Below are positions 29,901-43,100 of a stretch of 64,000 nucleotides of DNA, in pieces. Position 1 is the first letter of the stretch. Each line of letters opens with the position of its first letter. Under the pieces are notes generated by a model, which did not search any database, was not told the DNA's origin, and was given only the letters and a program-made list of their open reading frames with translations. The position numbers were made by a program, and so were the translations under genes. The stretch lies in assembly GCA_035772405.1 (NCBI GenBank), contig JAYKKM010000181.1, forward strand, positions 543,001 to 607,000, in the 5' to 3' direction. The DNA is from Chrysogorgia sp. JL179-B06 (taxonomy: Eukaryota > Cnidaria > Anthozoa > Scleralcyonacea > Chrysogorgiidae).

Positions 29901-30435
29901 TGCGCCAAACAGGAAAGGTGTTTGTAGCCGAGAGAAGCGACTGCAAGGCCGTAACACTCTCCGCAGCAAGGTTGGGAGATGCCCGCTGGTACGACGGCGG
30001 GTGGCGCCGGTCGAGAGTTGGGTCGAGAACAGAATTAAAATCCCCACATAAAAAGGTGGGCAAAGCAAGATCGATAAAATCGGGCAAGGAAGCAAAAAAA
30101 CGGTTCCTGTCCGGGTTCCGGTTAGGGGCGTACAAGGATGCAAAACGCACCCTCTCATCGTCCATAGTAACCTCAGCTTGGACGAAGCGGCCTGCATCGT
30201 CACGCCGCACTTGCTCAATTCGATGGCGAGAATGAACGAGGATGGCGGTGCCTACCCGTTTGTTGGATGTAGACGAGGAGGCAACCGCATAACCGGAGGA
30301 GGAAAACCATGTACGTAAGGTAGCATGGGAAATAGCGTGTGTCTCCTGCAGACACACAATGTCGGCTTTCATGCACTGAAGCCAATGAATGAATGTGGTA
30401 CGTTTCATACGGTCATTCAGACCGCTTACGTTCAT
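26907..30435 (-). pseudogene. L3 ORF2: APE-RT, frameshift near the C-terminus
   Basis: From the Met before NVSGLNDR at 30,435 it encodes the complete APE domain, the RT core (LDQEKAFDRVDW, SRGVRQGCPLSP, CYADDTT) and the CFCGSDEETLE region. Here the usual His of the EHLFFNC motif is Leu (ELLFFNC), a loss of a metal ligand. One extra A near 27,205-27,208, relative to L1, shifts the frame. The last 78 or so codons (26,907-27,143) are in the other frame. The enzyme core could still be made. The single-base difference lies in an A run and could be a sequencing error. Confidence 0.88.
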
Positions 30436-30480
30436 TGTGAAAACCTTGAACGTTAAATCGTGGGAGTGTGGAAAATATAT

Positions 30481-32211
30481 TTAGGGAGAAGGTAACTTCT
30501 CCACCACTTCTAACAAAGTATCCGGGTTCGTGGTGAGGGCGTCGAGCATAGCATCGATTTCCTCACGACTTGCCAGATCAGTCACATCTGAAAAACACGC
30601 GGAACCAGGATCAGAAAACGTGTCCAAACTAGGAAACAACAAAGGCGACTCAGGGGATGCTGGCGATGTAATGGAGCCAATAAACGAGCCGACCTGATCA
30701 CTACGGCCATCGTTATCTGCAACCCCATAGCCAGGGCTATCATGCTCCAACTCCAAATCAGTGGGTAAGACACCAACAGTATCCTCCTGAGGAGTTGAGG
30801 AGTCTTGGGATGATGGTAACAGCTCCAGATGAAGGGAAGCCGCCGAGTCCGACTGGGGGGCCACATCAGTTGGCAAAGCGCCATGTACGGTGTGCATGCC
30901 GACCGTAGGCGGAGAGGGGGGTAGAACCCTAGAGTCAAACTGACTCCACTGCGCGGATGGATCGGGCGCGGTGGAATCATCACCACTGGTATTAGGTGAG
31001 AATAAAAGCGGTGACCATGCCGTATCCAGCACAGGACCGCTAGGCGTAATCGCCGCAACCGCAGTTGGTGAAGGCGGCGTAATAGTCCGAAAAGGACTGG
31101 AAGGAGGGGGAGAGATGGTCTCAGCAATTATAGAAGCTGAATCTCCTGCAGACAAATCCGCGACCTCAACAGGAAGAGGAAGGTTACAAGCCTGCAAATG
31201 AACTGATCCGTCAGGATCAAGGGGGACAAAAACTGTTGTATCCGGAATGAAGTCCGAATCCGATAGTTCGTCCCAAAGTGGTCTTTTGGTGACACTTTCA
31301 TCACTGTGGGCCCGGCCACGCTTAATTCCCTTGGGTGCCATTTCCTCGAGAGAATCCTCTTTACAGGAATTGCAAGGAGGGAGTTCAGAGGAAAGGGGCG
31401 TGACGGTGACAACAATGGTGTCGCCAACAACAGTAGAGGACCGATCTGGAGGAACGTGCGTTTGTGCAGGTCTTGGAGGAGAAAGTGGTGGTGGTGGCGG
31501 GAGAGACGGTGGTGGTGGTGGCGGCGACGATAGACAAGGTCTAACATCCTTCAAAGCTGCCACACGAGCGAGGGTGGTGGAAACCACGTCCTCCGTTCCA
31601 ACAGAAGTACTGGCAGCAGTGCGCGGAGGAGCAGCTGCCTTAGCGGCGTAGGAACGCCGAGGACAACGTTGGACCACATGACCCACTTGACCACAACCGT
31701 AACAGGCAGTGGGCTGGTCCTTATAGTTTACGCGGCATCTATAGCCCGCAATCTTTAAAAAGGTCGGGATATGCTGATTAATACGCATGGTGACCATACG
31801 TGTGCCCGACTGAATATGTTGGAAGCCTTTGATGGGAAGGTGCTTGACCGTGGACACACGACCAAACTGCCCTAAGGCTTCATGAAACTCTTTATTCGGG
31901 AACTGCAAGGGCGCTTGTTCCACGAAAACACGCGTGAGATTTTCATATGCTGGAGCGGGGGTGAGATGGACACCCCGAAAATCAAAACCATGGAGGTCAA
32001 AATCACGGCGCAACTCATTATCCTTAAATTGCACACGGAGTTGCAACTGTGGTAAGATCTGTATGCCCAGTAGTTTTTCAGGGCCAAGTGCTTTGAGAAA
32101 TTCTGTGCGCACGACCTTGAGCTGATCCGCCCCAACTATTCTCTTTGGAAGAGTCACGACCGAGGTCGTGCTGTTCCATACACAATAATCTAAATCACTG
32201 TATGACGACAT
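30481..32211 (-). CDS. L3 ORF1: gag-like protein with zinc knuckle
   Basis: 576 aa, intact, differing from the L1 ORF1 at only a residue or so that I can see (DDDG versus DNDG in the C-terminal half). Same RRM-like N-terminus, CCHC knuckle near residue 170 and polyproline region. It is followed 45 nt later by ORF2. Confidence 0.9.
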   Translation of the reverse strand: MSSYSDLDYCVWNSTTSVVTLPKRIVGADQLKVVRTEFLKALGPEKLLGIQILPQLQLRVQFKDNELRRDFDLHGFDFRGVHLTPAPAYENLTRVFVEQAPLQFPNKEFHEALGQFGRVSTVKHLPIKGFQHIQSGTRMVTMRINQHIPTFLKIAGYRCRVNYKDQPTACYGCGQVGHVVQRCPRRSYAAKAAAPPRTAASTSVGTEDVVSTTLARVAALKDVRPCLSSPPPPPPSLPPPPPLSPPRPAQTHVPPDRSSTVVGDTIVVTVTPLSSELPPCNSCKEDSLEEMAPKGIKRGRAHSDESVTKRPLWDELSDSDFIPDTTVFVPLDPDGSVHLQACNLPLPVEVADLSAGDSASIIAETISPPPSSPFRTITPPSPTAVAAITPSGPVLDTAWSPLLFSPNTSGDDSTAPDPSAQWSQFDSRVLPPSPPTVGMHTVHGALPTDVAPQSDSAASLHLELLPSSQDSSTPQEDTVGVLPTDLELEHDSPGYGVADNDGRSDQVGSFIGSITSPASPESPLLFPSLDTFSDPGSACFSDVTDLASREEIDAMLDALTTNPDTLLEVVEKLPSP

Positions 32212-32397
32212 AGTGATTTATTTAAATACAGAACAATATAATATAATTTAATTTAATATGCTATAGTATAATTTAGCATAATTAAATATAGAGTATTATT
32301 TAATATATATTATATATATATAATGTATGTGACAATATATATATATATATAGTTTAGTTTATACAGTATTCAATATAATGAAATTATATTAAATGTA

Positions 32398-32429
<32 letters not shown>

Positions 32430-32817
32430 CGTCTGCACGCGACGAAAAAACGCCGGGAACAAAAGCCCCCCACACACAAACAGGTACTACGCGCCTGTCA
32501 AACGCAAAGGGAAATACCCAGCAGGAGGGAGGACGCCTGCTCGCCAGGGACGAAACACCCCCCAAACCACCCAGCAGGAAAAAAGCGCCTGCACGCAAAG
32601 AACCCGAAGGTTCGCAGGTTAAGCCTGCCTAAACTACTAACTAACTACAGATAAAAAAGATGAAGAGAGGGTCGCACAACGAGCGCCCGAAAAAAGAAAG
32701 TTGTCTATCGACAGCGATAGCTCGTAATTGCCAGTTTTTAGGTTATGGCCTTAGCAAGGTCCACGCATGGATCCCTCAAAACTGCAAGTTAGATACTCAT
32801 CAGACACTCGAGCGTAA

Positions 32818-32835
32818 CTCTCGCGTCAGGTAAGT
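32818..32835 (-). ncRNA. U1: 18-bp U1 remnant between two tandem LINEs
   Basis: Only U1 nt 3-20 remain. It is the target repeat produced by successive insertions of L3 and L4 into one U1 gene. Confidence 0.9.
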
Positions 32836-32847
32836 TTTTATTTTGAG

Positions 32848-32893
32848 TAGAATATTCCTACATTCCGAGGACGTAGGTGCAATGAATATTCTA
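32848..32893 (-). promoter_or_regulatory. ATTGCAC stem-loop near the 3' end of L4
   Basis: Perfect 10-nt stem TAGAATATTC (32,893-32,884) / GAATATTCTA (32,857-32,848) enclosing ATTGCAC (32,883-32,877) and an inner CTAC/GTAG stem. This is the cleanest example in the window. Confidence 0.75.
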
Positions 32894-33091
32894 AACAGAG
32901 GGAGCTTACATAGCTGCTGAACATGCTGGGAGTACGACTCCCACCCTCGTAATTATAGTGTTTACTTCACCCAGTACAGACCAATTAAGGAGAGACCAGG
33001 GAAGGGGTTAAATTTATCCTACATTAACTAATTTATCCCAAAGCAGAGGCTAAGGGAGGTTTAAGATAAAAAGGATAAAAGGTTAAAAAGG

Positions 33092-36000
33092 TTAAAAAGA
33101 GAAGTCTAGCTTCTCCCCGTTAAAAACACCCAAGGACCCCCCAGCAAGCCATTCTCTTTCAAAAATGGCCCGACGGCGCGGCGAGGAATGTTTCTTTGCG
33201 TGCAGACTCAGAAGAAATTTAATGCGCGCTATAATTACTTTAAGACATTTGCTCTCGTCCGGCGGAATGTCACGGAAGCGGAAGTCACAGCGGGCGATCC
33301 ATATGCGATGCTTCACCAACTGCAACATCCACATAATGATTTTTGGCGTGGATGTTTTACGCGCACCTGTAAATCCAAAAAGAAGTTCTTGGACTGTAAA
33401 TGGTGCGGCATTTGGAACTGACAAGGTCAGTTGAAAAAAGACCCAGTTGATGAGCAGCTGTGCAAAGGAGCATTCAAAGAAGAGATGTTCCAATGTCTCC
33501 TCATCCGCTCCGCAAAAAACACATGATTTCCATACGGCGATAGCCGAACGATCGGACAAGCCGAACCGCAGTGTAAAGGACACCGTGGGCGATCTTCCAG
33601 TTCAGATCGTTTGCACCACGCTCCAACGAGAGCATATGAATTTGCTGCCAAGTATCTTGCCAGTATAGGTCGCCATACACAGGGCGGAACTTCTCCACAC
33701 AATGTGGAGGTTTACGACGTATTGCTAATGCAACACCGTATACTTTATGAGTCGTAAAATCCTCGATATTCAGAGGCACGTCCCTAGAAGTACCAATTGC
33801 GAGCTGGGAGCCGTTGGTGCCGCCTTGATAGGAGCGCCAGGCGAGCAGTAATTGTTGGTAGAAAGACGGGAGGCTTTGGATTGATGTCCGCTTAAAAGAC
33901 CGAAGCCGTAGCAGAGCATCGATACGTAGGTTAAAGCCTCGACCTAACAGGTAGCGGAAAAGATCCTTCCACTTCGCCCCGGAGTCAGAATGTACCCGCT
34001 TCAGCCATTGGAGCCGCAAAGCATCTGCCTTCAAGCGAAAATCAACAACGCCAAAACCGCCTTCCGACGTTGATGTGGTTACTGTACGTCTAGCAACCAA
34101 GTCCTTTTTGCCAGCCCAGAAGAAAGGCCAAATGGCTTTGTCAAGTCTGGATGCCACCCATCCAGGCATGACAAAGACGGTACATAAATGCCATATTTGT
34201 GAGAGGGCAAGTGAATTAATAATGAAGGCCTTTCCCTGATAGGAGAGATTGCGCCCTTTCCAGGAGGAAAGCCTCTTTTCCACCTTAGCAATGCGAGGTT
34301 CCCAGGTTACCGTCGCATAATCAGAGGTATTGAGGACGGCCCCAAGTACCGGAAGGTCTTTTACCCAAGTCAAACCGTGGGGGGTGTCCGTGCGATGTTT
34401 CCACGCCCCGAGCCACAAACCTTTGGACTTGCCACGGTTTAACTTCGCGCCTGTGCCTTTAGCGTAGCTCTCATACACCGCAAAAACTGTGGGAAGCGAG
34501 GTATCAGACGTAACGATGACTGTCGTGTCATCCGCGTAACAAGAGCACCGCAGTTCCTGGAGCGAGTCTGGCATTCGAAGGCCAGAAATTCCAGGGTCTG
34601 AACGCAGGTTACATGCAAGAACCTCAGCACACAGGACGTATAAGAGGGGTGACAGAGGACAGCCCTGTCTTACTCCCCGAGATGGACGGAAAAAGGGGGA
34701 CGTCCAGCCATTAATGATCACAGAGGATTCAACGTCAGTATAGAATAACTGAATCCACTGGCAAAAGCTGGACCCAAAACCCATGGTAGTGAGGGTGCGC
34801 GCCAGGAAAGCCCAATCGACCCGGTCGAAAGCTTTCTCCTGGTCGAGTGAAAGGAACGCTACGGGCAGTTGATGTGCCTCAGCCAAGTCGATGACATCAC
34901 GCAGAACGCTCAGGTTTTCCCCTATTGTTCTGCCAGGTATGCCACAAGTTTGGTCCGGCGATACCACTAAAGATATTACACGCAGGAGGCGACCGGAAAT
35001 AGCCCGAGTTGCAATCTTATAGTCTGTATTTAACAGACTAATTGGACGCCAGTTTTTGGTTTCCAAACGGTCTCCTTTTTTGTACAATACTATGATCAAC
35101 CCACGTCGCTGTGAGGTGGATAACGAGCCGGTTGAATAGGCAAAGTTTAAAACCTCTACTAGGTCTGGGCCGAGAATATCCCAGAAAGTCGAATAAAATT
35201 CGATAGGGAAACCATCTGACCCCGGTGTCTTTCCAGTAGCCATGCCAATCACTGCGGCATTACATTCCTCAGGTGTGAGAAGCCCTTCACAGCTCGCCTA
35301 TCCTTCCGCAGAGAGCTTCTTAACCAGTTTGGACAGAAGGAGATCCTGAACAGTGGAATCACACTCTTCTGCCGTAAAAAGATCTTTATAATAATTTTGC
35401 CAGATTTTAAGTATGGCAAGTGAGTCGTGCTGCACGACGGAAGTGACAGGATCCTTTATGGCGGACATTGTCTTTCTTTCCCGGTGTTTCTTTTCAAGGG
35501 AAAAGAAGTAAGCGGAGGACTTTTCCCCCTCTTCGGCCCATCGGCATCTTGCGCGTATCTGAGCTGCGCGAGCTTCTTTGATTTCATAGGAGCGTAAGTC
35601 CTCCTGAACAGAACAAAGCTCCTCGAAAACAGACGAGTCCCCAGCATCAAACAGACGCTGTAAATGTTGAAGCCGGTGACCTAAATTAACTTTCAGGGCT
35701 GACGCGGCTAAAGCTTTCGCCTTACAAAAGCTCCTTGTGATCTCTCTCAGGTAAAATTTCCCCATGTCCCACCAGTCAAGAGGGTTGGGGAATTCCTTGC
35801 TCTGTGTGCGCCAAAAGGACCAAAAAGATTTGACTAATTTGCAGTAGTCCGAGTCCTTGAGTATGGAAGTATTGAGCTTCCAATACCCGGGCCCAATACC
35901 GATAGAAGATGGAAGGGTGAATGTGACCAATAAGTAACGGTGGTCAGTAAAAAAGGAGGGATAATAATCACTGTCCTCAATATATTGTTGAAGATTGATT

Positions 36001-36623
36001 GGTGCCCAAACCATATCAATTCTTGAGGAGCACTCTCCTGAGGCGTGGTCCCATGAAAAGGAACGTACACCAGGGTGTTGGGTGCGCCATACGGGAAACG
36101 TATTAGTCGCAGAAAGAAGTGACTGCAAGGCAGAGACGCTCTCTGCAACTAAATTTGGTGTAGCACGCTGGTACGACGGCGGGTGGCGCCGGTCCAGCGT
36201 CGGATCCAGTACGGCGTTGAAGTCCCCACATAAAAAAGTGGGTACGACCAAGTCGACAAAATCAGGCAGTGAAGAAAAAAACTTGTTCCTCTCCGGATTA
36301 CGGCTTGGAGCGTAGAGAGATACAAAACGTACCCTCTCCTCGTCTATCATCACCTCTGCTTGCACGAAACGGCCAGCCTCATCGCGCCGCACCTTTTCGA
36401 GCTGATGACGAGAATGTATAAGGATAGCGGTGCCGACTCGTTTATTGGAGATGGACGAGGAAGCAACCGCATACCCAGAAGAAGAAAACCATGCTCTTAA
36501 TGTAGCATGTGATATAGCGTGCGTTTCTTGCAGGCATACAATGTCTGCTTTAACGCACTTAAGCCACTCAATAAAAGTGTTCCGTTTAATACGGTCATTA
36601 AGACCGTTTATATTTATTGTCAT
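33092..36623 (-). pseudogene. L4 ORF2: APE-RT with nonsense and frameshift
   Basis: The start is the Met before TININGLNDR at 36,623. An upstream in-frame stretch reaches 36,689 and overlaps the end of ORF1. APE and RT motifs are all recognisable (CLQETHA, CGDFNAVLD, LDQEKAFDRVDW, GCPLSPLLYVL, CYADDTT). A stop codon at 35,298-35,300 interrupts the region before the RT core where L2 has Gln. A frameshift near 33,520-33,535, in an A run before CGADEETLEHLFFEC, separates the zf-RVT tail. Confidence 0.88.
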
Positions 36624-38102
36624 TAACTTGAACGTGAAATCGTTTAGTGGTGAACAATTAGGTGGGATCGGGATAATCCCCGTCCTCACTAATCACTTCA
36701 AGTAAGTCAGAAGCGTTGTCGGCAAGTTGATTCAAAAACGTTTCCATTTCTAAATCGCGTACCCGATCCAAGTCCTCTTCTGAGAACTCGTCATGAGTGC
36801 AAAGGTCAGAAAGGAGACCAAGGTCCTCCAATGAAGAAAAAGGAAGAGGTGTGTCTTCCGGAGTACCTTCAAAAGTAACCGGTTGGCTATTACAGCCGTC
36901 TTCCGGCCAGGTTTCATGACCTGGAATATCTAGATCACTAGACGCAGCCGGTGATGGAGCCTGGCTATAAGTGGCCTCCGTTACGGGAGGAACGGATGAC
37001 GAGGAACGGACACGGGTTTTACGGCGTGTCAGAATAGGAGCAGGTGGCACGACTTCCACACACTACTCGGGTGTCGTTGCTCCGAAAAAGTAAGAGCAGC
37101 AGCACCATCACTATCAAGTGAAAACTCGACCGAAGTCGAGGAATAGGGAACCAGATTTTCAGGGACCATATTGGGCACAATGGTCTGGTCCACGTTTACC
37201 GCGGCAGCGGTAGGGAGATCGATGCTAGAAGCATCGGGATCTAATGACACGTCCACAGTGGTGTCTGGAATTGAATCCTCATCAGAAGGAAAATCAAGTA
37301 GAGGTCTCTTCGGCTCGTCATCCCTACTGAAAGCGAGAAGTCGCTTGGTTCCCTTGGGTGCCATCTCTTCCAGCGTAACCTCAGCGGAGGAATTACACGG
37401 CGGAAGGTCCGTTGGTATGGTGACCAAGACGGTGTCCCCCACTACCCTGGAGGATCGATCTTGGTTCGCTATGGGTTCCTCAGAGTTCGTTTGTGAAGAA
37501 CTCTCACCGCGTTGTGATGGAGGTGGCGGTGGAGAAAGTGGTGGCGGAGGAAGTGGTGGAGGTGGTGGTGGCCTCGTTTCCGACCTGGAGTCGGTGCGCG
37601 GGGCTACCATGGTGGCTGCAGGAGGTACAGCAGCAATGATGGCTGCAGGAGGTACAGCAGCAATGGTAGCTGCAGGAGGTACAGCAGCAGCAGTAACAGC
37701 GGCGTATGTCCGCCCTGGACAATTTTGGACTCGATGACCCAATTGGCCACAGCCAAAACAGGTGATCGGCTGGTCCTTATATTTTACCTTACACCGGTAG
37801 CCTGCTATTTTAACATACGAAGGGATGTTGTGATTGATGTGCATGGAAACCATGCGGGTACCCGACTGTATGTTAGGGTAGCCCTTCACGGGTAGGTGTT
37901 TCACGGAAGAAACCCGACCGAACTGGGCAAGAGCATCTTTAAAAACAGCGTTTGGGAACTGCAGGGGAGCAAGTTCCACGAAAACCAGCGTGAGTTGTTC
38001 GTACGCAGGTGCTGGGGTAAGATGGACGCCCCGAAAATCACATCCTTGGATGTCAAAGGATCTACGCAATTCCGTAGACTTAAATTCAACACGGAGCTGT
38101 AG

Positions 38103-38493
38103 TGTGACCGGGGCAGACTTTAACTAGCCCAAAACTATAGCCTAGCTCTTCGTTTGCCTTGTTGTTTACGCACTAACCCACAAGCGTCCCTCATTGAATA
38201 TTCAAGTCTCTTGACTTTGTCTCTAACTTTCCTTGATATTTATTTGGACGGTGAAATTGATGTGGTCAACTAAAGGTTAACACCAAACTATAAATTAAAG
38301 TAACTATCTAATAGCTATGGATTACAAAAAACAATCATACATACCAACGTTGGCGGGTTCCTAGGCTAGGTTCTTCTCAATTCTTGTTCATGTTCTTGTT
38401 CGACTTAATTAAACGTATGAGCGCGCAGGCAAAGCAAAATTCCTATTTAAATGTTTCAATACTATACCGCGATAACAATGCTCAGCGGTTACA
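38103..38493 (-). repeat. BEL/Pao 3' LTR
   Basis: 391 bp; same sequence as 44,956-45,346. The 175 bp up to the pol stop (38,494-38,668) are AT-rich and non-coding. Confidence 0.94.
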
Positions 38494-38668
38494 TGGCTCC
38501 CCTAAATTGTAATATTATAATTTAACATTCCTAAGTTTCTTTTTGTTCTTAAATACTTAACTTGTAAATAACATCAATTTATATAATTCTTAGTTTATAA
38601 TAACTATTCATAATTCCTAATAATTGTTCATTAAATTATACTATACGTTCACATCTTGTAATTCCTTA

Positions 38669-40190
38669 TCATGGCTCCTCATCGGGGATCCCTGGTCTTT
38701 CTTCACCTTTCGCCGGTAATATCAGCACAAGCTTGTGGATAGGTCGTTCCAAAACTGTCATAGGCTTAGTCCTCTTGCCACTATTCGATAGCTGCGAGTC
38801 CCCGACTGCAAGTTTTACCTTGCGCACCAGTCCATCCTTGTCTTTTAAGGCTTCCACGATTCGCGCGACTCTCCAGTGATTTCGAGGAGTGTCGACGTCC
38901 TTTATAATGACAACATCGTCGACTTGCATGTTTCGTCTTGGTCGATTCCATTTTTTACGCTCCTGTAACGAGTGAAGGAACTCTTTTTTCCACCGTGACC
39001 AAAATTCATTCGTGAGATGTTGAACTCGTCTCCATTGCTTTCTTGAATATCGATCAGCTACTTGGAAAACTCCAGGTGGAGGCAAGACTACCTTGCTTTT
39101 CATAGTCAGCAGATGGTTAGGCGTCAATGGCTCGAGGAAATCTGGTGAGCTGATGTTCTCGGCGGTGAGTGGACGGCTATTCACGATAGCTTCTGCCTCG
39201 CACATGAACGTCCTCAGCGCTTCGTCGTTGAGCTGTGTTCCGTTCTTCTCAAGAATGGCTGACAAGATACTTCGAACGGTTCTTATTTGCCGTTCCCAAA
39301 CGCCACCCATATGACTAGCGGATGGGGTGTTAAACTTCATTTCTATCCAGTCGCAGTTTAGCTTCAACATTTCATTTTGCACCTGGGTTTGATCCATCTC
39401 AGAAATTGCTTCCCGAAGCTCTCGTCTGGCACCAATGAAATTGGTCCCTTGGTCGCTTCGAAGCTGTCTTATGGGTCCACGTCTACAGATAAAACGTCGT
39501 AAAGAATTGATGAAAGAATCGGTTTCCATTGTGCTTGCAACTTCGAGGTGAATAGCCCTTGATGACATGCACGTAAAGAGTACACCATATCTCTTTAGTT
39601 CCTTGCGTCCTTCCTTTACGTACCATGGGCCGAAATAGTCCACTCCACAGTAAGAGAATGGAGGAGCTGGTTCTAACCGATCTTGAGGTAGGTCTGCCAT
39701 CTTCTGTTCCTGAGCGATTGCTCGAAGCTTTCTACATGTGGTGCATTCCAGGATTAGTTTGGAGACGGCTGTGCTGCATCCGACAATCCAGTATCCCGAC
39801 GAACGTATTTCGTTTATGGTGAAACCTCTCCCCTGATGGGCAATTTTCTCATGAAAGTTCTTCATGACCAGCCAGGAAATGTGTCCTCTACGTGGTAATA
39901 TGACTGGATGTTTCACTTCATAGGCAAGGCTAGCTTCTCGGATTCGTCCTCCTACTCTTATAATACCATGTTCATCGACGAAGGGATCTAGACGATAAAG
40001 ATCGCTTTTTTTTCTCATTTCGGTCTTTCGTGACCTTGTTTCTTCTCTTGTTTCGAATTCGTTGTTCTTTGACTTTAACGCCTTGAATTCGTTGCCAAAC
40101 GCTTCTCTTTGAACAGACTTGATAATCTTCTCCTCGGCATTCCTGAGCTCTTCAACCGTAACTGCTTCACACCTTCGATGTCTGACGTTC
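38669..40190 (-). CDS. BEL/Pao pol, integrase part (after a frameshift)
   Basis: This is the C-terminal part of the Pao polyprotein. An HHCC-type zinc region (HISWLVMKNFHEKIAHQ ... CTTC) comes first, then an integrase core with GVDYFGPW (first Asp), RSDQGTNF (second Asp) and a downstream Glu, then a DUF5641-type tail (WSRWKKEFLHSLQERKKW). It inserts the element cDNA into the genome. Homology extends upstream of the first Met at 40,018 to about 40,190, where a T run (plus strand) puts it out of frame with the gag-RT frame. This is either a mutation or a sequencing error. Confidence 0.9.
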
Positions 40191-43100
40191 TTTTTTTCTG
40201 CTTCCTATATCTTTTCCTACTCGAACTCTGTCTAGAAGGATTCGTAGATATCTGACGCAGATGGCGAGAGCTCTTTTGACACGAAACCAGTCGGAGAAAT
40301 AGTCTAGCCTCGGGAGTAAGGTTAGTAATTCTTTGCTTGAAGTATCAAATGAAGAGGCTTTCTTTAATTCCTGGTCGCATGGTGATAATTCTGTTAGCTC
40401 GACACTGCAATTTAGGTTGAGCCAGCTCTGGTTCAGTTCCCATAGGAATGCAGGTCCCTTTAGCCATGTTGAACTTTGAAGGAGATTCTGCACACTAAGT
40501 CCTCGTGATGCGTCATCGGCTGGATTATGTTTGCTTTCCACGTGATTCCATTGATTCGGAGTGGTATGGTCTCTGATTTGCTGAACACGATTAGCAACAT
40601 ATGTCTTGAAACGTCTTGTGTCATTATGGATGTATGCCAAGACAACCTGGCTGTCTGTCCAAAAGAATTCCTTCAGTTCATCATAACGTAGTTCCCGTTG
40701 TAGCATTTCACTAACTTTCACGGACACCAACGCTGCCGTCAACTCCAATCTCGGAATAGTGATTGGTTTCAGAGGGTTGACGCGTGACTTGCCAACGACC
40801 AATGAACAGTGAATGCGGTCATTATGATCCACCATTCGAAGGTAGCTGCACTGTCCATAACCGTCAACGCTAGCATCGGAAAAGTGGTGCAGTTCTGTGG
40901 TCTTCACATTTCCAAACCCATCTGGCTTGAAACATCTGGGAATGTTCATTTCCTCCAACAGGAGTAGTTCTCTTCTCCACAACTCCCACTGAGATCTCAA
41001 CACGTCAGGTATATGGTCATCCCAGTTCACTCCTTCTTTACATAACAGCTGGAGTATTCGTTTTCCACGAAGCAGGAACGGGGCTGCAAACCCGAGAGGG
41101 TCGTAAATGGAACAGACTGTCGACAGGATACCTCTCCTAGTCAGCGGTTTATCCTTCAACGTTATACGAAATTTGAAGGAGTCGGATTCCATACACCATT
41201 CTACACCAAGTACTCGGTCCAGGGGGAGTAACTCGTTGTCCAAATCTAAGTTCTTTACCCCTTTCGCACGATCCTCCACTGGGATGGACTCAATAACTTC
41301 TTTATTGTTTGAGGTAAACTTGTGGAGACGGAATCCTCCTCTTTGGCACATTTCTTTGCCTTTCTGTATAAGAGATACAGCCTTCTCGACGGTATCCACG
41401 GACTTGAGGCCGTCGTCCACGTAGAAGTCTGTCTTAACGAAATCGACTACTTCTTCTCCAAGATCCTTATTATCTTCCGCCGTCGTTTTAAGGCTGAGGT
41501 TGGCACAAGCAGGCGACGAGGCAGCTCCGAACAAGTGAACTGTCATTCTATACTCCTTAGGTTCTTGTGTAGTATCTCCTTCATCCCACCAAAGAAAGCG
41601 TAGGAAGTCGCGATGCTCTTTGTTCACATTTACTTGGTGAAACATTCCTTCGATGTCACAGGTGAAGGCGACGGGTTCTTGGCGAAATCGACACAGTACT
41701 CCTACCAGTGAATTCGTGATATCCGGACCTTGTAGAAGATGGCGATTTAAGGAATGGCCCATGAAATCTGCTGAGCAGTCGAAAACGACTCTGATCTTAT
41801 CGGGTTTCTTTGGATTATATACCCCATGATGTGGTATATACCACACTTTATTACATTCTTTGGGTGCTCTTTCAGCATGACCTTTCTTGATTGTATCATT
41901 CATAAAGGATACGTAATCGCTCTTGTATTTCGGGCTTTTATCAAAGCGTCTCTGCAGGCATTTAAGACGGATTTCTGCGAGTTTCTTGTTACATGGGAGG
42001 TCGACTTTCTCGTCGCGTAGAGGGAGGGGCATCTCATAGTGGCCAGCCTCTGTCAAGTGAATGCCATCTTTCATTATCTTAAGGAATTTGATGTCGTCTT
42101 GTGACAGTGGTTTCTCGCGCACTCTTGTTTCGGAGAAATCTCTTTCAAACATCTTCTTAACTGCAGATGGATTTATCACTTCCTTGTGTCGGGTAGTGTG
42201 AACAAACTTGCCATCTTTTCGTTCATCGGAGTCGATCTCTCTGGTCGCGATCCTATAACATCCCGCAGAGATGGCATCTTTATCCTCATCATTGTTGGGA
42301 ACGACTGCACCTATCACGCCCCAGCCAAGAACGGTTCGAATTGCGTAGGGATCCTTCGATCTTCCCGGAATTACATCTCTCGGTTTAATCGCTTGAACGC
42401 AGTTGTTGCCAATAAGAATACCGATTTTAAGGTCCTCACGATAGGGTGAGATCTTATTTGCGATTGACCACAGGTGCCTCCATCGTTGTGCCAATTCTGG
42501 TCGTGGAATCTGCTCTCTTCTTACAGGGATCTTTTCTCTTGAATACGATTTTGGAAGTGAAATCTTCACAGACTTCTCATCACGGGAGGCGACGAGTCCC
42601 TCAATCTTTCTAGTACTGACGTTCTCTACAGCGTGCATCGTCCCGAGCTCCAATATTAATTCAGGACCTGACAGTCCAAGTGTATTACAAACTTCATCTG
42701 TAACAAAACAAGTGTCACTTTGGTCATCTAGCACTGCATACACCTGCACCTCCCGGTTGGGTTCGTCTCGGTGGCTAAGCCACACCGGCACTATCATGGA
42801 ACTCGTTGTCATCCCGCCGTCGCTGTCACTGGCGTGACAAACACTTACACAGCTGCTCGTGGCTTTGAGATTCTCTTCCCTTGCTCTTATTTCACCACTT
42901 GTGCCCCAGGGAGGAGAATCGTAGTGAAGCACGGTAACGTGAGGTTTCTTACAGATCTGACATTTTCTCTTTCGCTGACATTGTCGTACCATATGACCCT
43001 TTTTAAGGCATGCGAAGCAAAGGCCTTTCGATTTCACGAATCGCACCCTTTCTGCAACTGTTCCCTTCAGAAATGTTTTGCAGTCTTCTAAATTATGTTC

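Larger units (their letters stand above)
26660..32817 (-). mobile_element. L3: U1-targeted LINE, nearly identical to L1
   Basis: Flanked by the 18-bp U1 repeat at 26,642-26,659 and 32,818-32,835. ORF1 is intact; ORF2 has one late frameshift. It lacks the 3' UTR duplication of L1 and has a shorter TA tract. The right-hand target repeat is at the same time the left-hand repeat of L4. The ATTGCAC stem-loop is at 26,672-26,717. Confidence 0.93.
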
